Positions 39,640 through 52,100 of a stretch of DNA of 64,000 bases are shown here, piece after piece (the first letter of the stretch is position 1; every line of letters begins with the position of its first letter). The stretch is from positions 117,436,771 to 117,500,770 of the forward strand of contig JAUPFV010000001.1 in assembly GCA_036936605.1 (NCBI GenBank). The letters are read 5' to 3'. The translations under genes and the position numbers were made by a program. Source of the stretch: Limnanthes douglasii subsp. nivea (taxonomy: Eukaryota > Streptophyta > Magnoliopsida > Brassicales > Limnanthaceae). Below the pieces are notes generated by a model that was not told where the DNA came from, did no database searches, and saw only the letters and a program-made list of their open reading frames with translations.

Positions 39640-42130
39640 ATTTGGAATTGTAAGAGGGAAACGATATTGTTCGAGTGGAAGATTATTGCACTGTCGATTA
39701 TAGTCATTTTTTTATCACAAAAGACTATTATACATAATAAAAATTATGTAAGTGGATTACGAATACCAGAAACAACAACAAGTTCATTATTATATGAAGA
39801 CGTCGCGATGATGTAAAAAGTAGAAAAACTCATGGAATGGTCTTTGAATACGAGAGATCTAGATTATATAAAAGGTTGGTGAAGCTAAAAAACTTAAAAA
39901 GAATTCGATCTGAACAAAGGAATGTGAATAAACTTTTATACTTAAGGTTAATCTGGTGATTCTTGATGAATGGGCCTTATAAGTCAAATGACGGGTTTAA
40001 AACTATGATATTGCAGAACACTTAAAAGGACAGTCATGCTTAGAACGTTTTAATAAAGAAGTTTTTACATTTATACATGATTCTTTGTATATGGGTACTC
40101 GTTCGTATTAAATTTTGAGCAAAGTGAAAAAATTAAACCTTAAAAATATGTCGCATATGCGCACTGTATACAACACTCGACAAAAACAACATAAGTTGAA
40201 AAAAGGTGGTCGATCAAAATTGCAATACTTATTAGGTGAACTGAAAATGTTAAATTATTTTGAATGATATAGATCGAGCTAGTCGAAAGTGATATAATTA
40301 TTGATTTTTTGCTTTGTATATCCTGTTAGTGTGTATTTTTTATAGGCATTTCTGAAGATGCTAATAATTGATGGCACCCATTAAGAAATAAGATATGGGC
40401 TGTCATTGTTTGAGGTTTTTAAAGCAACCTTACCAATTTGACTTTCTACATCATATTTGTATTTATGTCCGAGGGAAAATTAACAATTACAAGTGGGTAT
40501 TAGATTGTTTGCAATCGTTGATGGTTCTTAACGGAATTGATGAACTGTCTATAATGTTGATGGATAAAGACTTAACTTTGATGAATTCTCTTGAACAAGA
40601 GTTTGTATATAAAACACATATTGTATGTCGATGGAACATTAATAGTAACGTACTGATACAAAATATTATATAAAGGAACAAATAATGTTTGATTTAGTTT
40701 AAAATTTTAAAATCAGATAATGTACTAGGAGAATGAAAGATCGTTAAATAACATTCGGAATAATATGCTTCGTCGTGAGTTCAAAGGTTATCCTCAAGCA
40801 ATTTCATATACCTTAATTCCTTACATCGATAAGTTTGTTATGTGGAAAACTAATAAATTTATGTATTTTAGAAACTCGATTACTAACCGCATGAAGATCG
40901 CTCATTTGAACCTGAAGCATTCTTTCGGTTTGAACAAGCTTAACTTCGAATTGTTTTGTGATATGGTAAAATACAATATATAGAAATTAAATTATCATTT
41001 TATTTATAGCACAACATCAATTTATATACAAGGTGTTTGATAATATCAAAGGTAATTTGTCTTTCTTTGAAGAAATTTGAAAGTGCTATAAAATATAAGT
41101 TATGAATACAAATTGAACTTGTGTTATATGCACTATACACTATTAGGTGTTTGTATGTGATTAATGAATTTTTAACCAAAGACATGGCACCTTTAAAATA
41201 TTTGGACGATCTTTGAAAGATGTTACATATAATGTTTTGTACAAATCTAACAACAAAAGAGCTATTGAAATAAAAGTTAGATACACTTGTTTATGGCGTC
41301 ATGTAAACCAACAACGAAAGAGGTATAAAACATATTTACAAAAAAATAGTTTAAAATAGCTGATCTGAAGAAAACAATCCATTTTAAAGCCATTGAAGAA
41401 ACAAAAACAATATGGTCGTCAACCGGTTAAGGGTAAATTATCAGTAGATTCTTCCACCAAATGAGATAAATCACATTACAAGCATATACTATATTCGGAA
41501 AAAGAAAGTACACCTTTACTATTTGACGTTTTAGAAACTTCATAGGTTATATTTAAGATATGAAGCAAAACTCCTCCAGTAAAATTACAATAAAGGAACA
41601 TAATTTTGTTTATTAATTTTGAGATACTGACATAAACAAGTGGTCATATATATCTGTACAAAAAAACCCCTGTAGTTGGAATTCTTACGATGCCCTCACT
41701 ATCAAGTGTAACAGTTAGTTGTAACACACCAACAATAATAATTGAAGAAAAAAATTGATTCTAAACTATTATTCATGATCTAAAAGGTTACGTCAGTAAT
41801 TCTCAATCTAGTTTAGACCTTTTATATCTGCAATTAACGATTGTTAAACCCGATGGACATTACAATTATTGGTCAATTTAGTTTGCTTTGTATAAAGAAC
41901 AAGATCGATGTGCGATGGATAAGAATGACCTTTACGATGAGTATATGGATTTTCGTAACGCTTACATGCATATATTTAATGATGTGGAAGAGTTATTATA
42001 TGTCACTAAACATATAAAGTACTATGAAAATATTGTTGGTATAACGCACTAGATGACAATGCTGAAACTGATATTCGAAGTCGCATCAAAGTATACATGT
42101 ATCGTTCATTTTTTATGGAATTCAGGGTCG
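39640..42130 (+). pseudogene. decayed MULE-OTU gene, relative of the 16401-24429 transposase
   Basis: Colinear matches to the intact transposase run in order on the plus strand. NMSHMRTVYNTRQK near 40146 matches NISNMRAIYNVRQK. GRSKLQYLLGELKMLNYF at about 40206 matches GQTQMQYLLTKLKENGY. LIIDGTH near 40362 is the first Asp block. NNYKWVLDCLQSLM ... MDKDLTLMNSLE near 40478-40590 matches the second Asp block. CRWNINSNV matches CTWHISKNI. 41820-42110 resembles the OTU part (LYDEYMDFRNAYMHIFNDVEEL). It is broken by many stops and frameshifts; the OTU piece lies in duplicated segment A. Confidence 0.75.
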
Positions 42131-43270
42131 ATGATTATTAGATAGGTAAGAAACTAGAAGCTTGAATAAAGTCTTGACCAAAAAAATTAGCATCTTAATC
42201 TGGTTGCTCAAGTCCCGTATTTTCAAAACCTCGTACAGAGCTTGGATGCTTAGAGACTTACGAGACTAAAAAATAAAACAAAATAAAGTATTTTTATAAT
42301 CTATTAAATATAATTTTAAACAAAATACTACAAAAATATACATATTAGTAAACTTGCCTCTCCCCTATAAATGTATTACGCCCCGTGTTCCCCGTAGTCC
42401 GAAAAGATTTCGTGGTTGTTTTGATTAGTGAATATATCATTTCTTTTATGTTCTTATTTTTGTTCATCGAGAGAGGGTACATGTTTGTTAGACTTATGGC
42501 ATGAATCTGCCTCATCATCACCACCTCTAGATGATCCACATATGGTTCGTGATTACGTCTTGACCAACAAATTTAACATCTCAATTTGGTTGTTCAAGTC
42601 TTATATTTTCAAAATCTCGTACATAGCCCGTTTTAGAGACATACAAGACTAAAAAAATAAAAAATAAAAAATTCTTATAATTTATTAATATTTTAAAAAT
42701 ATACGTATAATTAAACTTACCTTCCCATGTAAGAATGGTATGCCTTGTGTTCCTGATAGTCCGGAAAGATGTCGATGTTATTTTGATCAATGAATAAATC
42801 ATTTCTCTTATGTTTCTCATCGTGTTCATCTGAATGTGCACAAGTTTGTTCGACTCGTGGCCTAAATTCGCATCATCGTCGCCACCTCTAGATGTCCACC
42901 TCTAGTCTAAACCTCTTTCGTAAAAAATTTGTTGGCTCAAAGTTGATTCGGCGCAATACCACTCTATATGCTCCGTCTCGAGCTCAACTGACTCAATGAG
43001 TGGTAGGTTAAACCATTTTATTTCATGAGCTTATCTTTTCTTACAGACATCAAGCGTGATTTTAACTTTCATCAAAGTGTTTACCATTTCAACACTCTCC
43101 GGTAGTGCGTCTGTTTGCATGTTTATATTTAAAAAATCAAAGTTAGTCAAATATTAACATTTGGTTTAATAGCCTCGTTGTATTTCTAGTATAAAGTATA
43201 CGTTGCACTACTAGTAGATGGTTCATTACCATTGTATATTATATATGTATGTTGTATTTAGGTGAATTTG
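41687..43270. repeat. large duplicated segment, copy A (1.58 kb)
   Basis: From ACGATGCCCTCACTATC to GGTGAATTTG. It matches 48076-49612 in the same orientation at roughly 90-95% identity by eye, apart from several small gaps. It contains the end of the decayed MULE-OTU gene and minus-strand exon-like pieces. The two copies sit immediately either side of the element D fragment. Confidence 0.9.
42345..43020 (-). pseudogene. minus-strand exon-like remnants with a duplicated exon
   Basis: Three coding-like pieces read on the minus strand. About 42893-43020 gives HEIKWFNLPLIESVELETEH then IEWYC, ending in a stop. 42720-42840 gives HSDEHDEKHKRNDLFIDQNN then IDIFPDYQEHK, ending at an AG/GTAAGTTT donor. 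42345-42500 is a decayed tandem copy of the second piece (EHKRNDIFTNQNNHEIFSDY). All recur in copy B (48770-48940, 49130-49250, 49310-49430). The repeated segments are about 385 bp apart. I do not recognise the gene; it is probably a captured or transposon gene with a duplicated exon. Confidence 0.45.
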
Positions 43271-43600
43271 AACAAAGTTTGCTCTAGAGAGAGAAACTGT
43301 GCCTAAAACAACTTCTTGCTTTGCATTTTCATACCTGATGAGTTTATCAATTTTGAAAAGTACAAGCTTTGGAGGTGGTTCAACATTTCTAATCGGATTG
43401 GTGCTCGTAGCTCTGCTGATGTAAGAGAACATCATTCCCCTGCAGATATTTGGGAATCTAACTTTTGAGACAACTGGGCTCTGATCCGCGAACACTCTAT
43501 CAACCTTGTTGCATCCTCCCTTAGTCAAGTACACCCTTCAAGTGGTGGGGTTGATCTTTCTGATTCTCCAAATCCCTTGACTTTTCCTTCTTGACCTTCC
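43271..43600 (+). other. unexplained coding-like stretch at the left edge of element D
   Basis: A plus-strand frame reads DEFINFEKYKLWRWFNISNR, then after one stop REHSINLVASSLSQVHPSS. The opposite strand also has a 102-codon frame (43226-43534). Neither resembles Tat proteins. It may be filler sequence captured at the break between duplicated segment A and element D, or the variable N-terminus of the antisense gene. Confidence 0.3.
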
Positions 43601-43649
43601 CCATTCATCATTATGGGTGATGAGAGAGAATGACCGTCGGTTAAAGAAC

Positions 43650-46397
43650 ATAAAAATAGAGCTAAACGGAAAAGATCGCCCGATCCAGCCACCAAGTCGG
43701 TCCGGATGATGATCCCTTCCTCTGTTTCAACTCCTCCGACAACCCCCCAAGGATCTCCTTAAACGACGCCTGACGTTAGCCCATGGAAAAGTTTTCCAAG
43801 AGGGACTCGTCCCGAATCATCTCTCACTCCCATCCCAGAGGTTCAGGAGAAGACTTTATCCGATGACCCTGAAGATGACAAGGAGAACCCGGACGTCGTG
43901 GTGGTTGAGGCAGAGCCTTTTCGAGTTGTTCTTACTGATGCTCCTTACCCGGATGATGCTTTGGCGCCTCCCTCGGAACCTGCAACTAATCTTCCCCTCA
44001 CCAAGGTGAGGATTCCTCGGTAAAGATTAAGAAGAAGAAGAAGAAAAAGTGTTCCACCAATCTGCCCTCGAATGTGGAAGATATCCTAGGCGACAATCTT
44101 CGCGGAATCGAAGCTAAACATCTTTTGGCTTTGTACAAGGTGAAGTATAAGTATTTCCATCCGACCGAGGAGACCAAACTAATGGATCGTTGGGGTATTC
44201 ATACTAACATCACTATCTGATTTCCTACTGTTGGAGAGACGCCTCTATCGGTTTGGAACAACGAGTTGGTGCTTTATACGAAGCTGATGAATTGGGGTTT
44301 TCGACTGCCCCTCGACCCTCTCTTGACCGATTACTTTCACCTAGTCGGACTTTGCCATTCTCAGGCCGGTGCAAACATGTGGTACACCCTCATGGCCTGC
44401 ATTATGGCTTCGAGGCTTTCCGAGAATGCTTTCACCATGGAACAACTCATCACCGTCTCGGGTGTAGCAAAAAATTCTCACTATCCTTTCTATTCACTTG
44501 GCTTCGCCCGAAAATTCAAAGTGATAAAGGATTTTTTGGAGGCCGACAGGAAGTGGAAGCATCACTTTTTGTTCATTTCCGGGTTATGGGGGACCAGATT
44601 CGAGAACTCCAAAAACCTCCCTCATCGTTTGACGCTGAAGTGGACCGGACAAGGTAAGTAGTATTACCTAAATTTTTCCGAGTTGCAGGATTCGGTAAAT
44701 TCTGACTGTGTGTCTTTTCAGCTATGAAAGAAATCACTAAGTCCTTTAAGCGCCATGCTAAATCCGGTAAAGATATCTTTGAGAAGCTAAGCATTGGGAC
44801 CACAAGTTCCACCAAAGCTTTATGCCAATGAATTTCGCCAGGTGTCATGTGTGGCGGTTCGATCTTAGTAAGAAGAATACCGCCTTGGAGCTTATAGTTC
44901 CTCCTCCGAGCGATGATGTCCTTAAACGTTTAGAGCGCTTGGATAATGCAGTTTACCTCCCTACTCGGGCTCGAGCTCCGAGTCATCAAGATGTTAAAAA
45001 ACCCGAGGAAGGTGAGGAAGAAAGGACTGAGAAAGATGCTGAGTCTGAAGACGATACTCCCGAGGCTCGGGGCAGTCCCCAAGAAATGGTGCAAGGCAGT
45101 CCTCAAACAGGGGCTCCGTATGATAATGATGACACCCAAGTAAGCTTTCCCCAGGATGTGAGGCCATCGGAACCTCCACCGGTAGCCCCCTCGGTCCTCG
45201 GGCATTCTCCCCAACCTTTCATCCTGAAAATAGGTCAAGTGGAGTTGATCACCTGGTTGAAGTTAGGCCTCAAGGTCGGGCTGGTGCCACAAAGCCGCAG
45301 AAGTTCACCGCTGAGGAGAAGAAGAAAAGGATTGTTGGGAGTGAATGAGAAAGTGACAACACTAATCATTCGAGCCTTCCTCTGTCCAGAAAGTTTGTGA
45401 TTGTCAATTCGGACTCTGGTGGTGAATTTGTCTCCACTCGAAGGAAAGGTCAAGAAGGTGGGTCCGACGAGGAAAGGTATTCTTCCCCGGACTCTGCTTA
45501 TATTGACGTTTATGGTAATGACAGTGTGGCGAATGAGTTGAACAAATTAATACATGTTGATGCCCTACTTGAACGCAAAGCGAATCAGAAGGATCATTAT
45601 AAAGATGAGGTTATTGAGAGGAGGGCAGAGGTGAAAGCCCTAACTTCTGAGGTCTCCGAGTTGAAGGGCAAAGTGAAGGACTTGACCGATCAGGTAACCG
45701 AAAAAACCGTGATATCCTATCAGGTGAAAGGCCTGGTCTCCAAGTCCGATAACCTGAAGAAGGGAGTGGCAGAGCTAAATGATGAGTTAGCCAAGACATC
45801 GAAAGTGACCGCCAATGTACAAACTCTGTTGTCCGAGTCCGAAGAGCTAAAAAGGAGAGTTAAAGAGTTGACTTATGATTTGGCTAAAGAGAAAAAGACC
45901 TTCGAGGATCGCTTGACTACCATTAATTCCCTTGGGACTGAACTGTCCGAGGAGAAGACTAAATTTGATGATGAAAGGGAGAAGTTCATAGCCAAGGATG
46001 TTGAGCGTGATACAACCATAAATGGTCTTGTTGGAGGCTATTGCAAAATAAAGGTATACTTTGAGAATGCTATTGCAGACATTGAGAAACTATCAGCAAA
46101 AATGAAAGCTTGAAGAAAGACTTCGAAGCTAAAAAGAAAGAAAGTCTTGATAAGTATGCTGCTAGTATCATTGCTCGTCTTGAGGAGAGAGATGCTAAGT
46201 TGAGATCAGCCATGGTAATGGAGATGCAAAAAAGATTCCCAGACTTGCATCTTGGTAGTCTTTGGACTCGGGTCCTTGAACAACATCGTCCACCCGGAGT
46301 ATCCGTGGAAGATCCTGAATCTAGTGAGGATTCAAAGAGCTCTTCATCGGACTCGGATTCCCCTGCTGGTAGTGAAGAAAATTCTCCATCCGATTAG
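43650..46397 (+). pseudogene. element D antisense-type gene (homologue of the element 1 antisense gene)
   Basis: In order: a Pro/Ser/acidic start (43650-44040, frame-broken), LMDRWGIH, then KLMNWGFRLPLDPLLTDYFH, NMWYTLMACIMASRLS and HHFLFISGLWG (44266-44653). The intron is 44654-44721 (68 nt; CAAG/GTAAGTAG ... CTTTTCAG/CTATG). Exon B has PRARAPS-like and acidic stretches. A coiled coil follows (45500-46110) and the end LGSLWTRVLEQHRP matches LGDLWRYVDDDD of element 1, with a Ser/Asp-rich tail. A stop at 44218-44220 and several frameshifts break it. Confidence 0.8.
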
Positions 46398-46563
46398 CAT
46401 GTATTGGGTGGTTCATATTTTGTTAACTCCTTTGTTCTTTGAATCCTGCAACAAGAAACGTTTTGTGTAATATGCTCCTTGTGATGTTTGCTTAACCATT
46501 TCCTCCTTATGTTTTTCTTCTTATGATTGAATACTGAATTATTTTGTGTAATGCTATCCTTAT

Positions 46564-46731
46564 GTTTTGAGTTCAAAATGATGAACATTCTTGTCCAAAT
46601 TTCTTTGGAGGGTGTTTTGAGTTCAAAATGATGAACATTCTTGTCCAAATTTCTTTGGAGGGTGTTTTGAGTTCAAAAAGATGAACATTCTTGTCCAAAT
46701 TTCTTTGGAGGGTGTTTTGAGTTCAAAAAAA
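46564..46731. repeat. 50-bp tandem repeat, 3.3 copies, in element D
   Basis: GTTTTGAGTTCAAAATGATG... units with a period of exactly 50 bp, nearly identical. They lie between the 3' ends of the antisense-type gene and integrase, the same position as the CCTTGGCCTTCCAAGG pair of elements 1 and 2 and the amplified repeat reported for Retand. Confidence 0.9.
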
Positions 46732-46887
46732 TGAACTTAGTCTAGTTTTTGAAGAAGACAATAAGATTTGATATATAAGCCAACTATTTAGGCACCTCAT
46801 TAAACCTTCCTGCTCCACCAGGGTAGGAAAGAGTATGCCACCGGGACTTACACAAATTGTCAAAGAAAATATTTACATATCGCACAA

Positions 46888-48074
46888 TCAAACTAAATAA
46901 GATTTTAGGTGCTCAATATTCCAGGGATGGGGAAAATCTTTTCCTTCTTTATCTTTCAATCGGTATGTCCCCGGTTTCAACTTTCTTGGGACTACGTACG
47001 GACCTTCCCAGTTTGGGGCTAGCTTTCCAAGTCTCTTTTCTTTCGTGTGCAGGACGACTTTTCTTAGTACCCTATCTCCCACCTCAAATTCTCTTCTTCT
47101 GACCTTTGACGAGTAACGACTTCTCATTAAATTTTGGTAATGCAAGGAATTCAGTTGTGCTCTTCTTCTCTTCTCTTCTATCAGATCAAGCTCTGTGCGT
47201 TATCCTTTATCATTCCCTTCCTCGGAATACTCACTCAGTCGAAAAGATGGGAAAATTATTTCCGATGGCACTACTGCATCCATTCCGTACACCAGTGTGA
47301 AAGGCGACTCATATGTTGCTGTCCAAGGGGTAGTCCGGTAAGCCCATAACACTTCTTGTAGGTAGTCCGGCCACTTCCCGCTTTGCCCTCTAAATTATTT
47401 CTTAGTCTGTCCAAGATTGTTCGATTGGTTACTTCGACTTGACCGTTTATTTGGGGATGAAACGGAGTCCAAAAATATTGTTGTATCCCCTTGGATGCAC
47501 ATAAGGCTCTCATTTCACTGTTGTCGAATTGCAGGCCATTATACATCGTGATCTTCCTAGGTACGCCAAAGCGGCAACAGATGTTGGAGGTGACGAATTT
47601 GATCACGTCTTTCGCTCTCGTTCCTGCTAATGGTTCTGCCTCTACCCACTTGGAAAAATAGTCCACAACAACGATGATTGTTTGGCGTCCTCCTAAAACT
47701 ATAGGAAGTGGTCCGACTAGATCTATCCCCCAACGATCGAAGGGAAAAGACTCTGATATTGACTCTAAAGGCACTCCAGGTAAGTAAATTGAATTAGTGA
47801 ATCGCTGACAGGTGTCACATTTCTGTACCAAATCTTTAACGTCTGCCGAGATGGTTGCCCAATAATACCCTGCCAGAAGAACTCTTCGTATCAACATTTT
47901 GTATCCATAGTGCACTGACCCTTCCCCATCATGCAACTCTAAGAGAATTAGTTGTGATTCATCCTTCCCTAAACAACGAATTAAGGGATGACTAAAATAT
48001 CATTTATACAACACATCTTCGAGGACTACGTATCTGTATGCCTTGAAGCGTATTCTCTTGGCTCTGACTTTGTC
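46888..48074 (-). pseudogene. element D integrase (C-terminal Pol) remnant
   Basis: From 48074 down: KVRAKRIRFKAYRYVVLEDV, a stop, LIRCLGKDESQL, then the zinc finger (HDGEGSVHYG ... CDTCQ) and WGIDLVGPLP. The second catalytic block reads ITMYNGLQF, where the Asp of TDNG is replaced by Tyr, and NGQVEVTNRT keeps the Glu. A frame break follows near 47330-47390. The C-terminal module (RLGKLAPNWEGPYVV) lies at 46888-47145. It is dead by at least three independent changes. Confidence 0.88.
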
Positions 48075-48075
48075 A

Positions 48076-48715
48076 ACGATGCCCTCACTATCAAGTGTAA
48101 CAGTTAGTTGTAACACACCACCAATAATAGTTGAAGAAAATAAAATAAAAAATTGATTCTAAACTATTAGTCATGATCTAAAAGGTTACGTCAATAATTC
48201 TCAATCTACTTTAGACCTTTTATAATTGAAATTAACGACTGTTAAACCCGATGGACATTACAGTTATTGGTCAATTTAGTTTGCTTTGTATAAAGAACAA
48301 GATCGATGTGTGATGGATAAGAAGGCCCTTTACGATGCGTATATGGATTTCCTTAACGCTTACATGCATATATTTAATGATATGGATGAGTTATTATATG
48401 TCACTAAACATATAAAGTATTATGAAGATATTGTTGGTATAACGCACTAGATAACAATGTTGAAACTGAGATTCGAAGTCGCATCAAAGTATACATGTAT
48501 CATTCATTTTTATGGAAGTCAGGGTCGATGAATATTAGATAGGTAAGAAACGAGAAGCTCGAATAAAGTCTTGACCAAACAATTTAGCATCTTAATCTGG
48601 TTGCTCAAGTCCCATATTTTCAAAACCTTGTACAGAACTTGGATGCTTAGAGACTTACGAGACAAAAAAATAAAACAAAATAAAGTATTTTTATAATCTA
48701 TTAAATATAATTTTA

Positions 48716-48758
<43 letters not shown>

Positions 48759-49612
48759 TAAACTTGCTTCTCCCTTATAAGTATATTACGCCGTGTGTTC
48801 CCCGTAGTCCAAAAAGATTTCGTGGTTATTTTGATTAATGAATATATCATTTCTTTTATGTTCTTATTTTTGTTCATCGAGAGAGGGTACATGTTTGTTA
48901 GACTTATGGCATGAACCTGCCTCATCATCACCACCTCTAGATGATCCACCTATGGGCCGTGATTAAGCCTTGACCAACAAATTTAACATCTCAATTTGGT
49001 TGTTCAAGTCTCATATTTCCAAAATCTCGTACATAGCCTGGTTTAGAGACATACAAGACTAAACAAATAAAAAATAAAAAATAATTTTTTTTAATTTTTT
49101 AAAAATATACGTATAATTAAACTTACCTTCCCATATAAGTATGGTATGCCTCGTGTTCCTAATAGTCTGGAAACATGTCGATGTTATTTTAATCAATGAA
49201 TAAATTATTTCTCTTATATTTCTCATCGTGTTCATCTGAATATGCACAGTTTGTTCGACTCGTGGCCTGAATTCGCATCATTGTCGCTACCTCTAGATGT
49301 CCACCTCTAGTCTAAACCTCTTTCGTAAAAGTGTTGTTGGCTCAAATTTGATTTGGCGCAATACCAGTCTATATGCTCCTTCTCGAGCTCAACTGACTCA
49401 ATGAGTGGTAGGTTAAACCATTTTATTTCATGATTTTATCTTTTCTTACATACATCAAGCGTGTTTTTAACTTTCATCAAAATGTTCACCATTTGAGCAC
49501 TCTCAGGTGGTGGTGCGGCTGTTGCATGTTTATAAAGTATACGATTGCACTACTAGTACATGGTTCATTACCATTGTATATTATATGCGTATGTTGTATT
49601 TAGGTGAATTTG
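48076..49612. repeat. large duplicated segment, copy B (1.54 kb)
   Basis: Direct copy of 41687-43270, starting ACGATGCCCTCACTATC and ending GGTGAATTTG. Compared with copy A it has lost a piece near the right end (about 49530) and gained a TA microsatellite. To its right the sequence continues as AT-rich DNA. Confidence 0.9.
48719..48755. repeat. (TA)n microsatellite
   Basis: About 18 TA dinucleotides inside copy B. The corresponding place in copy A (42325-42345) has a short non-repetitive sequence, so the run expanded after the duplication. Confidence 0.95.
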
Positions 49613-50218
49613 TATGTTTTTATTTATTTTAATAACATTCAATATATATACAGACATGTTTAAATATAATAATAAAAAAATTAATTTCTTTCGAGTAATT
49701 TTTTTAAATCTCCAGCGAATTCTAACTAACTCAATGGATTTTATTTAAAATTATATATATTATGAGATATAAATTTTAAAAAAAACAATATCACCAAATA
49801 CTCTTAAATATATAGAAATCACATAAAATTCTATTTTCATATATCTTAAGTAAAAAGAATGAAAAACATATGGGATCTGATCATTCATGTATTAACCACA
49901 TTAAAAGATACCACTTAGGTGTATGATTAAAAAAATTAAGCACTTGGGTATTTTTAAAACGAAATACCACTTATACCATTGAATTATATAAGCCAATATT
50001 ATCCGTCTATTTGCAAAAATCCTAAAACATATGTCTTCGTAAATTCTGTAACCTCTCTTTCTAAAATTAAGAAAAAGAAACTACAAGATAGATAATAGAG
50101 TAGATCCCAACATAAACTCTCGGAATAGTTATCGTAGAATTTTCGTTTGATGCATACAAATGCCAGCATGTTTACATGGAAAAAGTATTTCAAAATGTGA
50201 TTTTCATAATTTTACAGA

Positions 50219-50460
50219 CGAGTCATAAAAAAATATCAAGCTTGGAGCAATCTTGATGAATGTAAGCAATGTCTTCTTCAAACAATTTATCAGAAATGGG
50301 AAAGAACATTTTCACAGGTGAGTGGCGTTTATCCCCGACTGTTTTAATATTGCCATTTATGGGTCTTAGCTTCTCTTTAAAATGTTTGTGGCTTAACTTG
50401 TTGAACAAATCCACTGCTTGGATAAAGCTTAACTATCGTAACCATGGTTTCAGTTCCCTC
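50219..50460 (-). pseudogene. unrecognised minus-strand coding remnant
   Basis: A frame reading RKIKRELKPWLR, one TAG, then SFIQAVDLFNKLSHKHFKEK and further residues to SKLDIFL before a stop. The composition is protein-like in an otherwise AT-rich stretch. No family recognised; it looks like one exon of a decayed gene. Confidence 0.35.
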
Positions 50461-51964
50461 TTGATTTTTCTTGCAAAACGATAGCATAAAAGAGTTTGAT
50501 TCAGCAAAAGAAATGTTTTTTGTACCTCAATCCGACCATCTGACTTTGTTTAATGTATATTTACCAACGGAAGGAAAAAGATTCTTGATGGGAGTAGTGA
50601 AATGATCATTTTTTGCATGTAAAAGGCCTAACAAAAGCTCGAGAAGTAAGGTCATAATTGCTCGATATTCTGAAATAGTTAAAAATCTCATTAACTTCTT
50701 GTAGATACTTCAACTTTGCTACCTAGATTTTTAGATGTGGGTTTCTAAATCCAAAAATATAAATTTAGTTATATACATTAAACTACTGAAACTAAAAATA
50801 AGTTGTGTTTCAAAAAAATTATAATCTTGGCTATAGATCCTCCCATACCAATTGAAATAGGTAACTAATGATCGAAGAAACTTAATTTTTTTAGTTCCAA
50901 ACAGTTTTCAAAATGTAATATATTTCTCCTTTCACGATCTAAATTCACAAGCTTTATAACATTGATGTCTCGAAAATGTATCATACAACTTTGTATTTGT
51001 TGTTCTTAACTATAATATAAAGAATTGTTTATCCAGTGTTTGTTACAAGACTAACATAAATGTAGCAAAATATAGAAAAAAATAGAGGATACACGGAATT
51101 TTAATTTAGGGTTTCAAGAACATGTGATTCTCTTAGACATAAAATATGATTTTTTATTATAAAAAAGATGGATAATTTATATTAGCGTATGAGGTGGTTT
51201 ATATAAGAGACATCCATAAATCCTAATCAAGTATTAATGTTATGAAGGCTCTTGAAATGATTGCAATCATTGGCAAGTGTCTCCAATTATTGGTAAGATA
51301 TTATATATATTATGAGGGATACGGAAATGGATCGAGTAATCTTTTCCCTTATCCAAGAAAGGGTATTTTTAGTTTGCATGGTCCAATTGTTGATCCTGAA
51401 AATTTCTACAATAAAGTTGGGTAGGTCACTCATAAAGTTCTCTATCCACAATTCTGCTATTTACGTTTACTAAGAAAAAATTAATGTATTGTAATATTGT
51501 ATTCGGTTGAACGAAAGATCGTCTTTTGGATACTCATTTGGTTAAGCTCACGCTACTATGTTTAAATGTTTGGATGCACTGCCTATTGTCAATGTGCTGC
51601 TGTCGAGAATGGCTTTTACATTGTACATGTTCATGTCAAAATTTGTAACTGCATTATCTGTAACTACATTGTAACTAAAATTTTTACCATGCTTCACGTA
51701 GAACTAAGGTAAATTCTTGCTTCCCCTTAGATGCAGAAACTTTTGTTTCAACTCATTCACAGCTTGAGCTTGTTCCAATATTACTATATTTATCACTTTA
51801 TTCTGTTGTTGTGTTTGCATCACTGTAACCTAGGTCATCGAAAGAGCCATCATACTCGTCATCATGCTCGTATTGTGATACCAAAGTTGTATTTCTTGAT
51901 TTGTCATTACATTTTTTGTATCAAGACTAAATGTACTATATAAATTTTTTAACTTTCTGACAAA

Positions 51965-52100
51965 CCTCCCAACTGTAATATTAGTGGACAATGATGAAAC
52001 CATAGGATCTTCCTCCCAATTGTAATATTAGTGGACGATGATGAAACCACATGATCTTCCTCCCAACTGTAATATTAGTGGACGATGAAACCACAGGATC
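51965..52100. repeat. 47-bp tandem repeat, three copies
   Basis: CCTCCCAACTGTAATATTAG... units begin at 51965, 52012 and 52059, exactly 47 bp apart. The last has a 3-bp deletion (GATGATG to GATG). Confidence 0.9.

Larger units (their letters stand above)
43271..48075 (-). mobile_element. element D: 3'-half fragment of a Tat retrotransposon in reverse orientation, no LTRs
   Basis: Integrase and the end of RNase H are on the minus strand (46888-48074), and the antisense-type gene is on the plus strand (about 43650-46397). This is the same layout as elements 1 and 2 in mirror image. Neither LTR nor polypurine tract is present. The fragment stops exactly at the two copies of the 1.5-kb duplication, so it was inserted or trapped as a broken piece and not by normal integration. 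It is a separate subfamily from elements 1 and 2 (proteins clearly diverged). Confidence 0.88.

Noticed and set aside
41687..49612. The two 1.5-kb copies as LTRs of one large retrotransposon
   Set aside because: They lack TG...CA ends, a primer-binding site and a polypurine tract. The DNA between them is a reversed 3' fragment of another element, and the copies contain MULE and exon remnants.
51242..51424. 60-codon plus-strand frame as a gene
   Set aside because: No recognised family, no splice or promoter context, and ordinary length for chance frames in this region.
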